Below are positions 46,127 to 57,861 of a stretch of DNA of 64,000 nucleotides, piece after piece; the first letter of the stretch is position 1; each line of letters opens with the position of its first letter. Made by a program: the position numbers and the translations under genes. Source of the DNA: Metellina segmentata (Eukaryota; Arthropoda; Arachnida; Araneae; Tetragnathidae); contig OX375881.1 in the NCBI GenBank assembly GCA_947359465.1, positions 77,089,914 to 77,153,913 on the forward strand, given 5' to 3'. Under the pieces are notes generated by a model that searched no databases, was not told the DNA's origin, and worked only from the letters and a program-made list of their open reading frames with translations.

Positions 46127-48048
46127 TAGGCTGTAACTGATGCTCTTTAACTATAATCTCTGAAAACAAGTGTATATTTCAGGCTACAAATAGAAAATAT
46201 CCTCAGTTCGATAGCTTTTTTAATAAATGGATTTAGTTATTGTTCGTCTGCCAAGTTTCTGATAAATCCAACAACACATTATTGGTGTTGTATTTTCAAT
46301 GAACAGCTGAGTATTTGATTTGATACTGAAGTGTAATATTGGCAAATTTTCGTGCCTACGAATGATGTAACCTCGGATAAAAAACACCCCTTCCGTTTCA
46401 ACATGCTATAAAACTTAAAACTAGTGCATAAATAAGAATATACAGTTACCTTCATCACGTAATTTTTAATTTTGTAAAGTGTGCTTGGTATAACGGATTT
46501 ATACTTGATCATTTTAGACAGATAGATAATTCTGATGGTTTAAAGATACCAGACGTCTCATATCGAGTGACAACGTAATAGCCAGTTTGGAGAAAGTTTA
46601 CTTACAATGCATGCTGTATGATCTGATCAGCACACCTCTGTTAAGTTGGCAATTGAGTTAAGAGGTTTCGAATACGTTTATGCAGGAAGTTAGATGACAG
46701 GTTAAATCTAAACAATTACATTCCTCTGTGGAGAAATTTGCATTTATTCTGATGTTATTGTTAGATACAAGATGCTTGCAGGGTGCATCCAAGTCTTTTT
46801 TTCCATCTAATTTTTTCCATCCATCCATCTTTGCGATTTGAATCAAATTTAGTATATGCGAAGCTTCATATAAGAAATAAAAACATTCAAAACATGAGAT
46901 GTATATCAAAATTGTTTGTAGAATTACAGAACTTAAAACAAATCAGTAATATTTGGGTACCATTGGAAACTAGGTTGTAAAATTTTGAGCATATAACTGA
47001 GCGAGTATTTATGAGCAGAGTAAATAAAAAAGTATTGGGTTGAATAGATAAAACAATATATATTAACAAGGTAACTAATGTTTTAATTATTTTATTAGTT
47101 TGTGTGCCTTCATTTTGAAACAAATAAATTATGGTTTATTTTAGAATTAATGTGAATTTTTGTAACAGTTGTGATGTGATAAATAAAAGCAGTTAACGAC
47201 ATTTAACATTTTTTATATACAACTAAATAGAAACACCTTGAAGTTTTTAAAATTTTTCTCGTTAATTTTTTAAACACCATTTTTTTACTCGCTTAAACCG
47301 GGGCAGTTTTAACCGGACGAGAAAAAAAACCGATTTACCGAAAACCGGTTATTTTCTGAGAGTTGACATCCTTAATGTATAGCAAATTAATATTTTATGG
47401 TTTTGGGTGACTGAGAAAAAATATTTACAGTAAGCTAGGGGCAGCACCATAGCATATTAATTAGCTCTAAATCTAGTTAGAGCTAAGAGTTCGAATTCCC
47501 AAATCATAGTATATGTTGAGCCTTCATGGGCCTAAAAAGTTTTGAAAGGAAGTGTTTGAAAATTCAAAGATGAAAGTTACACGAGTGAACTTTTTATAAA
47601 AAGCATTGTTCTTGCATATCAATTAGAAATTTGTCACATGAGTTTAAAATATTTTTAACTTTGTAACATAAGTGGAACTCTAGAGATTTTACGAAATTAG
47701 TATCCAAATCGGAACCAGATTTTGCCATTTTCCCCAAGATTTTCAAGTAATATCCTAAATTAGTTGAGTGCTAAATCTTGAAACTTATATTTTATTTTAT
47801 TGCAAAACGTGAATTTACATAATTTATTTTTCAGAACTCAGACAAATGTTTTAGGACACCCCTGCGGAAGATTGATTCCGGCCACTGACCTAACAATGCA
47901 CGCTTAAACTGATATGAAAGGCGAGTATGTTCAAAGGCATCATTGCAAAGCGAAGAACGTGCTGCAATGAGCGGACAAAGGGAATTTGGATTTTATTGCG
48001 CAAGGACCAATCTTTACAGGTGTTCAGATACTTTAGTCCATATAGTGT
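46127..48048. other. AT-rich intergenic, nothing firm
   Basis: Short open frames only. Near 47441-47515 a GAGTTCGAATTCCC word resembles a tRNA B box but no cloverleaf could be made out. Confidence 0.45.
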
Positions 48049-48812
48049 ATATGTTACCGCTAAAGTGCAGCAATCAGTTATTCTAGATAATGTGCAGATT
48101 AATTTGGCTGATCCGCGTTAAAGTGCCGAAAATTGTTTCATTTCACAAATTACCTAGGTAATCTGCAAATTACCTAGATAATCTGCACATTACCTACTAG
48201 GTACTCGTTAAAGTGAAAATAAGATCTTTGCTGGAACAACAACAACATTTTTGTACGCTTAAATTAACATAATGTTATTTATTTATTTTTCGATATCTAA
48301 AGAATCAAGTTAATACAATCAAACAATCAACAAATTAGTTGATAGAATCAACCATCAATCAATTAAAAAACTATAGTAGAAAGAATCAAACCATTTAAAA
48401 TATTATTACAATTAAGGAAATTAATATAATTTTATTTATTTATTTTTCGATATCTAAAGAATCAAGTAATACAATCAGACAATCTACAAATTAGTTGAAA
48501 GAATCAATCATCAATCAATTAAAAAACTATAGTAGAAAGAGTCAAACGGTTTAAAATATTATTACAATTAAGGAAATTAATATAATAACAAACTAAAACT
48601 AAAAGTGGATGGATATGTGAAAGGTGTAGTGAAAGGAAATGAGAGAAACAAACTTTTGAACTTTAACGATACGGAAGCCGTTAATGATCACATTACCTAG
48701 GTTAAATTCGGAAAACTCTGAATTCCGCAAGTTAACGGAGCAAATCAGTTAATCTGAAGATTAGCTATGTAATGTGCATATTAACGGCTTTCGAGCTTTA
48801 GCGGTAACATAT
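48049..48812. mobile_element. Inverted-repeat element with internal tandem duplication
   Basis: The ends ATATGTTACCGCTAAAG (left) and the same word read inward from 48812 form a short perfect inverted repeat. Subterminal words related to TAATCTGCACATTACCTAGG occur several times in both arms. The interior has a 157-bp tandem duplication, with CGATATCTAAAGAATCAAG at 48291 and 48448. No transposase; superfamily unknown. Confidence 0.7.
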
Positions 48813-49869
48813 TTACATGTATATTCGCAGTTATCAAGTGGGGGGACTTCATGACGGGGACTTCGTGAGTTGTTCACTTCGTGTTCGGTTTTTGTAAATA
48901 ACATATGCTAGAGTTACGAATTTAGTATTCATCTAGAAATGGACTCTGCCAAGAAGATAATCTGCTTTCGCAGATTAATTGCTAAGTCACAGTACAAATT
49001 AAACTTTGGGGGCTTCGTGAGTTGTTCACTAGTGAATGGTTATGTAAATAACTTATTTTTCAGTTAGTTCTAATTTGGGATTTTTAATTGATGGTATCTC
49101 CCGTATATATAATATGGCATATCGTTCATATTTTTTATTGAGTCTTTTTTGATAAACATGATTTTTAAATCCTGTTCTTGTTAGTTATGAAAACATTCTA
49201 TATTAACACGACAGTTGAGTTTAAGAAGAAAGTAAAGCTTAAAGCGGAAGTTGAAGGCTTAACAGACGAATTTAAGAAATCTCGGGGCAGCGTGAGTCTT
49301 CCGCAGTTTAAAAGAGAAACTTAAAATCTCACAGGAAAATCCAAAGTAGGTTGATTTTGAGAAATTAAAGGGAACACCGGAACAGTTGGAGAGAATTTCG
49401 AAAATAAATTAACCTTTCCAAACTAGTTTAGTGTGGAAGTTGTAAATTTAACGGACAAATTAAAAGAGGACTTTGTTTCGGGATTGTGTCGCATTAATGA
49501 TAGAATTCAGAAGTTAGAAAGTCCGTTAAAGAATTCTTCAGTACGTATCAGATTACTATTTTCATGCTATGATTTCACCTAGAGATGTATAGCACAGTAA
49601 TTTATAAGACAGTCGCACTGGTTTAGTCCTCGTGGTAAAATACAAGTGGATAGTTATTAAACTGACTGGTGCACTTTCTTGAAGCGTCCTTAAGATTTGC
49701 GAAGAGCGATCATTAGGACATGACGGTTTGATTCTCGCAATAGAGTGAAGCTTTCGTGAAGGACACCTGGAAGGGTTTTCCACTCAGCTCAAACATCGTA
49801 CATAGGAGCAAGGGCTGATATAACAAATTTAAATAATATGTCAATAATTTCTTGCCAGTTTCATTCCAT
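48813..49869. other. Intergenic with a short direct repeat
   Basis: GACTTCGTGAGTTGTTCACT near 48858 recurs as GGCTTCGTGAGTTGTTCACT near 49010, each followed within about 25 bases by GTAAATAAC. Nothing else recognised; the minus-strand open frame at 49562-49783 has no known domain. Confidence 0.5.
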
Positions 49870-50110
49870 TAAAGCCCAGCTTCATAATTCATGTCCAGGC
49901 CAATGATAACGAGTGGTAGAACCGCTCTATCCGGATATCGCTCAGGCGTTGGCTGGGGACGCCGAAGGTGACCGAGTGCTCGGGCCTTTTGGTCCGATGT
50001 CCGGAATCGCAGCCGGCAAGCATTCAGTTACCCAAACCATGATGTTCCTCATGGCTCATATCCTCCAGTTTCTCCATTCGAGGCTTTCCGTAGCCTTAAG
50101 AGGCTAATCT
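49870..50110. other. GC-richer patch with a short open frame
   Basis: A 64-codon frame at 49913-50107 (EPLYPDIAQALAGDAEGDRV near its start) has no ATG at its beginning. It sits in a patch clearly richer in GC than its surroundings. I do not recognise it. It could be a decayed exon or chance. Confidence 0.3.
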
Positions 50111-50185
50111 GCTGTGGGTCTTAAAGGACTCGAGGTATTTGCTTCTTCTCGGAACGGAATGACTAATGACAACAATTACACTCAT

Positions 50186-50645
50186 CCCATAATCAATTAT
50201 CGTGGTTACTTGACCCCTCCCAATTTCTTATAGACACAGTGACACAAGTCCTATTTTCTATTAGATAACGTAGCCTCTGGAATTTGGTTAGAGTGTTGTT
50301 TATCAAGACTGCGAAGCTTCAAGGGACAATGCTATGGGTCCCTGGAAGTGCTGTTTTAACTTTATAGTTCGTCTCTGAGAACATGCATCACATGCCATAT
50401 GTTCCCATCGTTCACCAGATCTATCCCCATTTCCCGGAGAATTTTCAATTATCTTCTCTTGTCGGATCCATTTCAATAAAACCCTTCGTAATCAATAATC
50501 TGTCAAACACCAGCAGGTTCACCCATCCATTAGTCCAATTATTGTGGTAGTTTGACCCCTCCCAATTTCTTATATCACCGTGACGGAAATCCTTCCATTT
50601 TCAATTAGATTAAGTGATAACATAGTGACAATTGGATAAGAAAGA
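50186..50645 (+). repeat. Pair of direct repeats
   Basis: GACCCCTCCCAATTTCTTAT occurs near 50211 and 50550, flanked in both by AATTAT(C/T)GTGGT upstream and GTGAC...TCC.ATTTTC.ATTAGAT downstream. Each copy is about 90-120 bp. Confidence 0.75.
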
Positions 50646-52183
50646 TACAGTAATCTCTGACAGAGCAATAGTTTTCTGACGGAATGTTAGACTTTGCGAC
50701 ACTGAGCATGCTCTCAGACTGGTATCTCTTCATGACTCACAATAAGACGTTCTAAAGAGGTTCACTTTCGCTATGAAGTTCCGAGGAGAATTTTATTCAA
50801 TAGGGAACATGAAGAGGATAGTGAAGTACATTTTGAATTATTTCAACTCCTCGACTCTCCTATAGGATAAATGAGGAATTAATTAATACCTCCAATTTCT
50901 AGACTCCAAGGATTGCATCATAACATAAAATGCATTCTGTTCTTCCGGCAAGCGAGAAAAGTTGAACAAATAAACAAAGCATTTCTAGTTTCTCTTCAGA
51001 TAACCCACAAGAAGTACCCCCGAGCTTTTCTATCAGAGAGATTTATCAGTTTTACCTGAGGTTTTGAACTATTTTTCATAAAGTTACCAGGTGGGTAGCT
51101 TTATGAAGAAAAATTACAGTGTTTCTGAAGAAAGCCACTATTGTGCAACGCTTATCGAACAGGCAGTTATCCACTGAACTAATTTTTCCATAATAAAACT
51201 TCAAAGTAACTTAAGAAAAGAATGAAAGAAAAAACACATCTGCTTATGCATAAAAATTAATAAAACCTGCTGCTGTTTTATGACCATGCCTCAGTAGGAA
51301 ATGGATCAATACTCAGATTTGCTTCTTTGCCCTTTTGTGGTCAAATGCCATTTTGGATAACCCATCAGGAGATTCACCCCGTCCATATTCTTATGAAGAT
51401 TTTCTGGTTCCATAGACTTCCCAAGGAAGGGGTTTATTATTTGTTTGTTAATTTGAGCATGTGTTAACATGTTTAAAAATTTGAGCTATAACAATCCAAG
51501 TTAAAAACCATACCAAGTACTTGCAGCGAAGTGCCTCAAATAAAAAATGTGTATTCCACAGAATATGTGGACAAATATAAGAACACCCATACTCTGGATG
51601 CCATTGGAAAATAAAGAAATGAAAAAAATTTCCTAATTTAATACATTGCATGTCTTAGTTACTGGGAAATTTCTTTTTTTTTTCTATTAAAAGCAATTTA
51701 ATAATAAAAGCATGCTAGTCCCCGACCATTATGTAGGCCTCACCACATCCATATATGCTTGCCAAAAGACAATACAAGAGTCCTCGTCAGAGTCCAAGAG
51801 TTCCCATTAGCTCACTAGAGTACGTCAATCCACTTGTACGGTCCTTAATGTTGATGTATAAGCTGAAATGTGACATCCGAGAGCATTTCAAAAATGCTAT
51901 TATGGGATTAGGTTCAGGTTAATTGCTTGATATGAATCCATTCTAGAATCATCTTTAATTTTGTATAACATAATTTACAAACAAGATCACCATGGTATTA
52001 CAGGCTACCTCAAAGGTAAGTCTGTCTAGTTATCAATGTGATCTTGGGAATCTTCTGATAGGAATACGAAGGTTAACAAATATTTAGTAGTCTACATTCA
52101 GAGTTCACAGTAATCCATCAATTTGAAAGTGAAGGACTTGCGCCATTTTTGCCCGATGGACAAAGTAATTCCGTCGTTGGTAG
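50646..52183. other. Unrecognised intergenic sequence
   Basis: No convincing coding region or repeat. A short frame near 52117-52180 (FESEGLAPFLPDGQSN) lies just upstream of the open frame that follows, in a different phase. Confidence 0.4.
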
Positions 52184-52381
52184 GATGATCTTACGGCTGA
52201 GGAGGTAGAAGGACTGCCTGAGCTGGAAACCTTTATCATGACGGAAGGGGTCACCTCTGGATTCATAGACGCTTATGTGTTTCAGCAATTCCAAACCTTT
52301 GATAAAAGACTATGGGAAAATGGAGAATCTAAGGTAAAAGAACCAACATGCAAACTACCTAGACCCTGGACAGAAATATAA
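52184..52381 (+). other. Protein-like open frame, unrecognised; possible exon or gene relic
   Basis: After a TAG at 52181-52183, a frame of 65 codons runs to TAA at 52379-52381. It reads DDLTAEEVEGLPELETFIMT at its start, with an acidic and aromatic composition unlike translated AT-rich noise. The TAG could be the end of a splice acceptor, and AAG|GTAAAA near 52334 could be a donor. A second protein-like stretch lies just upstream in another phase. No family is recognised and chance remains possible. Confidence 0.25.
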
Positions 52382-53023
52382 GGTAAAATGCCTGGAACTG
52401 TGAATGATACAGGTCATTAATCATGATTCGGTCTTATATGGATAAACGCAACTGCTTCTGCACTCCATGGACACTGACAATGGTGTTCCAATATGGTCAT
52501 CTTCAATGTGTCTATTTAGAGCTAAGAGGGGTGTTCAGGGTTGTTGAACGAGATGGTGATCACATGTATATTCGGGTCTTATTTCAAAGGGCGTCAAGGT
52601 GTCCTTCCTGGTTGTGGTTTTAACCCCTTTGCCAAGGTATAACTCAGACCAAGTCCAAAAAACCTTATTTTTCACTTCGCACTTGTTCATCAAGAAGTTG
52701 GTTCATCGAGACACCTATGCAATATAAAATATGTTGTTGGGCTAGAGGAGTAAAGACGAGTTTAGGGAAAGTTCTCAACTCCTTTTACGATTGTCATACA
52801 TCTTGTGTGGTCACTTCTAAATCCTGCCAGAGTAGTCTGGTGCATTCTTGAACCTTTAAATTTAACGACAGTCTCGGGCGTTTTGAGGGATATCAAGAAC
52901 GTGGAAGTGAACAGAGCATATTTTGTAGTTCTTCATGACAATAGTTCAATTCGGTTTTGTTTAAGCTCGTGTGTCTCAATGACGTCTCGAAGATCCGTGA
53001 CGATGTAAAAATGTTTGAGAAGA
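52382..53023. other. Unrecognised intergenic sequence
   Basis: Open frames at 52423-52623 and 52805-53008 show no known domain. Confidence 0.4.
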
Positions 53024-53325
53024 TTGGTAGGTAGGTAATTAATTAGTTAACGTCGCACTCTGAAACAACACGACGGTCCGTGATCAATACAGAATGGAAA
53101 GATCCAAAAATATCGCCTCTTGACTTTTTGAACTACGGTGATACGACTAGAACAACATCGGAGCTGGCCCCACTCTCCAAAATTCTATACCGTGCCAACG
53201 GGAGGACATTTGAGGTCACAACGAATTTAACATTCACCAGTCCTCGTGTACACGGCTGGACCAAATTTCGATCTCGCAACCTTCCTCTGTTGCCAGTACG
53301 TTGCTTTTCCAAAATGGGCTTCAGA
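53024..53325 (-). mobile_element. SINE copy
   Basis: Starts with the tail GGTAGGTAGGTAATTAATTA, then TTAACGTCGCACTCTG, CGACGGTCCGTGATCAATAC, GCCAACGGGAGGACATTTGA and ATCTCGCAACCTTCCTCTG at the head. Complete in outline with a degraded B box. Confidence 0.82.
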
Positions 53326-54544
53326 AGTTAGGAATCACGAATACATTGTTAATCAAACTTAAATTCATTAGAAAATTAGATTTTAGAGAAAACCTGGAAT
53401 TTAATCTTCTAAACGGATTGTTCAGAGCACTCGGAAGTTAAAAGTTGAACGGTTATATAGGTGTTAATAAAGATTAAAATAAGCAGAGAAAGTAAAATAA
53501 CATTTACTTTTTCTCTTAAAAGAATAGGCCGCTGTTTTTCTTCGGTTTGTAGTTAATTAAAATACCTATATATACCTACCTCTTAAAAGAAAGTACTATT
53601 ATTCGAATTCCTTCAATTTTATCAATTCGATTCTGAAAATGTAATTTAAAGTCATTCTGTTAAATTTCGCTGAAAAAGTCATCAATTCTGAACAGATATG
53701 GAAATTAATCTGAATTAAAATACTGTACATCCTTCTTTCTTTTCACCGAATCTGGAAATAAATCTAAATTTTTCATCCTTTCTGGCATCTGTAATTCCTT
53801 AATACTGTAACTTATTCTGAAAAGCTTGAAGAATAAGACTAAAACAGTAGCAAAAACGAATGGAGTTGAATTATTCTTTTTTAAATTTCCCTACTTTAAA
53901 ATAACTTTAATCGCACGTTTTGAGTAATTCAAAAATTATTACTGTAATACTACGCCTGTGCAAGTCAAAAAATCTCGATAGAAGTTCAATGGTTGCCATA
54001 AACGACATGAATATAACCTTCTCAATTACCATTTTGATTTTACGCTAATATCGTTCTCAGTCAATTTTAGAGGCATGCAATTTCTCTAGATCATGACTTT
54101 TAGGAAATAATGGATTTATTCCTTTTTTATTCTGGCTGTCTTCTTTATTTTATTACTTCTGAAAAAATCGATATTGCATTGTATATGGAGATTCTTGCGC
54201 TTCCTTGAAATAATCTCATTATTATTGCGCTGCAGTAACAATAAGTTGTTTTTTTATTCATAAGTGGTATAGTGGAATAGTAATTCAGACCATTCGCTTC
54301 TGGGTTTTATTCCGAGGCCTTTTGCATCTAATTCACCCAAGCAAGCATTTATAAAGTATGCTTTTATTAGAATTGAGTTCTCCCTTCCCTAAATCCTCCC
54401 AGAAAGTAAGAAGATTATGTTTGCAGTGCTAATACTTTCGTTGGTAAATTTCAGGGATGGTGAATTATAAAATGCTTCAAAACACACTTTTAAAGTTATG
54501 TATATTAATTTCCTGAGGGATAAGGATAGTAAAAACTAATTTAT
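53326..54544. other. AT-rich intergenic, nothing recognised
   Basis: No credible gene, repeat partner or terminal motif. Confidence 0.45.
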
Positions 54545-54930
54545 TTTATGTTTAGTTTAGATGTATGGTGTAAAACGTGACTTAGATAATACAATTTACT
54601 ACAATAGCCTGTAACACTATTTTACTATATAAAATGAAAACTCGATTACTAAATAAAATGTATGGACTATAATAGAACCATATTACTACGAGAACAAACA
54701 ATCTATTATACAACAACTTGTAATAATATATATAGTTTCACTGGATTATAATAGTGGTATTTACTACAATAGACTATAACAATGCTATAAACTACAATAC
54801 ACTTCTATACGTATAATACAATGAGGAACTTGCACGTTTTTTGTTTATATTTTTATAACATAGAAAATGAAAAAATATAATGGAAAGTATCTTTCTTTTT
54901 TACTTTTATAGCCCGAAAAGGTTATATAAA

Positions 54931-54975
<45 letters not shown>

Positions 54976-55562
54976 AAATCCGCACTATTTTCTTCATCTT
55001 AAAAACACTAGTTTTCTTACGCCGCTTCTTGTGACGTCACTATTCACTATGACGGTTTGTCTACTTTTATAGCGACGTTAAAATAACAAGAAAATTTTTT
55101 TTAACTGACTGTTTAAAAATTAAGGGAGCAAGCAATATGAAATTTCAACGAGCTAGACAAGCGTAAATATTACATCGTGGTGCACAATGACGTCACTTAG
55201 CGTTTTGAGGTCATTTGCTTTTGCCGTACTTTTTGGTAATTTAACACTTGAAATTTCAATTAATTAAGTCCATTTTATGGGTTTTAATTGTCGTTTTTGA
55301 ACGTTTTGACGATCAATCTATTAATAAACCACAGAAATGAGCATTTTCCTCACTGGTGCAAGTTACTCATTGACTACAAGAATGCTCTTTGCTATAGTAG
55401 ACTATAATAATGCAATATACTACAATATGCTAGTTTTATTCTATAAACCACAATAAACTATAACAATTGTGTGTACTCCAATACATTGTAATAATGCTAT
55501 TACTACAATAGACTGCGATAATGCTATATACTACAATGGACTTTAATAATACTATGCACTAG
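54545..55562 (+). repeat. Degenerate TACTACAATAGACTATAA repeat array
   Basis: Variants of ACTACAATAGACTATAATAA recur at 54590-54818, at 55373-55562 and again at 59780-59830. Spacing is roughly 25-35 bp. The array is split by a MITE (54819-55372) and by the 4.2-kb transposon (55563-59773), so it predates both. Similar but weaker TACTATAA words occur at 61860-61940. Confidence 0.75.
54819..55372. mobile_element. Small inverted-repeat element inserted in the array
   Basis: Left end CAATGAGGAACTTGCAC (54819-54835) and right end read inward CAATGAGTAACTTGCAC (55372-55356) match at 16 of 17 positions. Repeat-array sequence abuts both sides. The 554-bp interior has an (AT)n tract at 54939-54972 and two TGACGTCAC palindromes near 55032 and 55189. 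It is non-coding. Confidence 0.75.
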
Positions 55563-56646
55563 AGTGCATCAAACGCCCCATGCTTTAAAAAATTTCATGG
55601 TAATGGTATGTCCTTATGTTATTTTTGTTTCAAATGCTAAAAAAATATAATACGTAAAAGTTTTGAAATATTAAATAACATCTATGTGGTCCACCGCTCC
55701 AAGAAATGTACAATAAAAATGGAAATTCTGAAAAACACAGCATCACAAGTAAAAAAAACGCAAACATATATTATAATGAAATAATGCAATTAAGATCGTG
55801 TTATCGTAAGATAAGTTTTGTGATTTCATAAAAGAATATATTATCCTATACTACGAATTTTCTAATTTCAATTTAATTTATACTAGTGCACTCAATTTAA
55901 GATTCAGTCAATTTTGGCTGTTTTAGCAGTTTTCTCTGTTTTTTCGATCTTGTTCGACGAGACCGGCAGAAAATTTTGATAGAACTTCACGTTTTGCTGA
56001 TTGTATGAAATCAGTACTTAGCTTGACTCCTCGTTCTACGACAACATACAATGTTTATAACTTTGTGAATGATGTGGTATAGGATGCAGAACTTTACAAT
56101 TCTGAAACATCTTCTATTAAAAAATTTGAGTCTACTTCAAGCAGATAAAATAAAAACCAAGAATCTGCTCCAACTAAATCAGAAAGAGCTGTATTTAGAG
56201 AGTTTTTTTTTAATTTGTGTTTTCCAAAATCCATGCCATATCTACAGAGGTGTGGAAATTATTAGAATAATTGTGATTTTTTCAGTTTTTCATGATTCAT
56301 TTTGTATATACTTGCAATATTTCATGAAAGGTAATTTGTTTTGTTGATCCAATCAATTTTCACTCCTTTAGAATAGTTTTGGGGATATAATTTTGTTAAA
56401 TAATACCATTTTCTAAAAAGAAAAATATTTTATTCAAAGTAATCAAATTGTTTGCATGGCATAAAAAATTTGTTTGATTAACAAACGAACTTAAAATAAA
56501 ATTTTAAAATCACTGCTTGCTGTGCTAGTATTTTGTTTCTTTTCTTGAGTTGGCATCGGTATTATTTTATTGTTAAAGCAATTCTTTTCGCTGCTTTGAT
56601 TAGTTTATAATTGGTAGCTTTTTTTCGTTTGTCAAAGGATTATTGC

Positions 56647-57861
56647 ATGATTATGGGTAAAGCAAGTGATATTTATCCTAGAAATCTAGCTGTGGTAAAG
56701 TGTCTCATCCAAGAAAATAACTATACACAACACGAAATCGCTAAAAAAAATCAAAAATTTCTCAAGCATCTGTGTGTAGAATAAAAAGCATCTTTGGACT
56801 CCAAATGTGAATATGGAAATTCTAGATTTGGGAAATGCGGAAGGAAAAGTAAATTTACTGCAAGAACTGAAAGGAAATTAATTCAAATTGCTAAATCTAA
56901 CAGTAGAGTAACTAGTCATGAACTAAAAATCTCTCTTCAAGCGTATGGAGTAAATGTATGTGATTCTTCTAACCGTAGAAAGCTCATCTCAGCTAGACTC
57001 AGTGCTCGTCGTCCTCGAAAAAAGGCTAAAATCACATCTGCTAGGGCAAAGAAGAGACTTGCTTGGGCAAAAGTTGTGCAAGAACAATTCGTAAATGACT
57101 GGAGCAAGGTGATAAGCATTAATTTTTCTTTAATTAATCAGTTGAATTCAAGTTGCTCAGTTCTTTTCCTGAAATCATGTTTTTTGCATACTGATTAAAA
57201 ATACAGAAGTGTTTATAAATTTGATTAAAAATTTCTTTATACTAATATTTCTCAACAAATTACATACCTTAAAGTATTTTTTATTGTTTAGGTATGTTTT
57301 TCTGATGAACCAATGTTTACGATATCAAAAGAAAGCAGTCAGTATTTCAGGAGAAGTACCAGTGAAGAATTTTCTTCAAATTGGATAGCACAAACGGTTA
57401 AACATCCTACTAAAGTAATGGTTTGGAGCGTAATGTCTGCTCAGGGTACTGGACGTTTATACATTGTAGAAGGCATGATAAACCAGTATCAGTATAAAAA
57501 AGTGCTTGAAGAAAGACTAATTCCACAATTAAATGACTGGTTTCCATATGGAGACTACATATTCATGCATGATGGAGCTCCGTGCCATAAAGCCAAAATC
57601 GGTGACCAAATTTTTGGATGAAAAAAATATAAAACTCTTCCATGGCCTGGAAACAGTCCAGATATGAACCTAATAGAGAATTTTTGGGCCATTGTAAAAA
57701 AATTAAAGAATTGTAACATCACAAAAATGGTCTGATAGAAAGACATTCAAATTTGGCACCATGACAACGAAATACAATCTAATTGCCAAAAACTCATACA
57801 AAGTATGCCAAAACATATCGAATCTTTAATAAAAAACAAGAAGATGCACATTAAATATTAA
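56647..57861 (+). pseudogene. Tc1-like transposase with an intron, DD34E
   Basis: Start ATG at 56647 or 56653 (MGKASDIYPRNLAVVKC). Frameshifts lie in an A-run near 56745 and near 56790; then a long open stretch includes GKCGRKSKFTARTERKLIQI and ARAKKRLAWAKVVQEQ. Exon 1 ends at 57108 (WSK) and exon 2 opens at 57292 with VCFSDEP, the first catalytic aspartate. IFMHDGAPCHKAK holds the second. Two more frameshifts follow near 57600 and 57640, then NSPDMNLIENFW with the catalytic glutamate, 34 residues on. A TGA-related break lies near 57732 before the C-terminal QSMPKHIESL. All catalytic residues are kept. Confidence 0.88.
57109..57291 (+). other. Probable spliceosomal intron in the Tc1 transposase
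   Basis: 183 bp beginning GTGATAAG and ending TTTTTTATTGTTTAG, with a T-rich stretch before the AG. It lies at phase 0 between codons AAG and GTA. Removing it joins SK to VCFSDE in one frame, exactly as expected for a Tc1 protein at that point. In-frame stops lie inside it. Confidence 0.85.

Noticed and set aside
47441..47515. Possible tRNA gene (GAGTTCGAATTCCC)
   Set aside because: Only a B-box-like word is present; no acceptor stem or anticodon arm could be paired.
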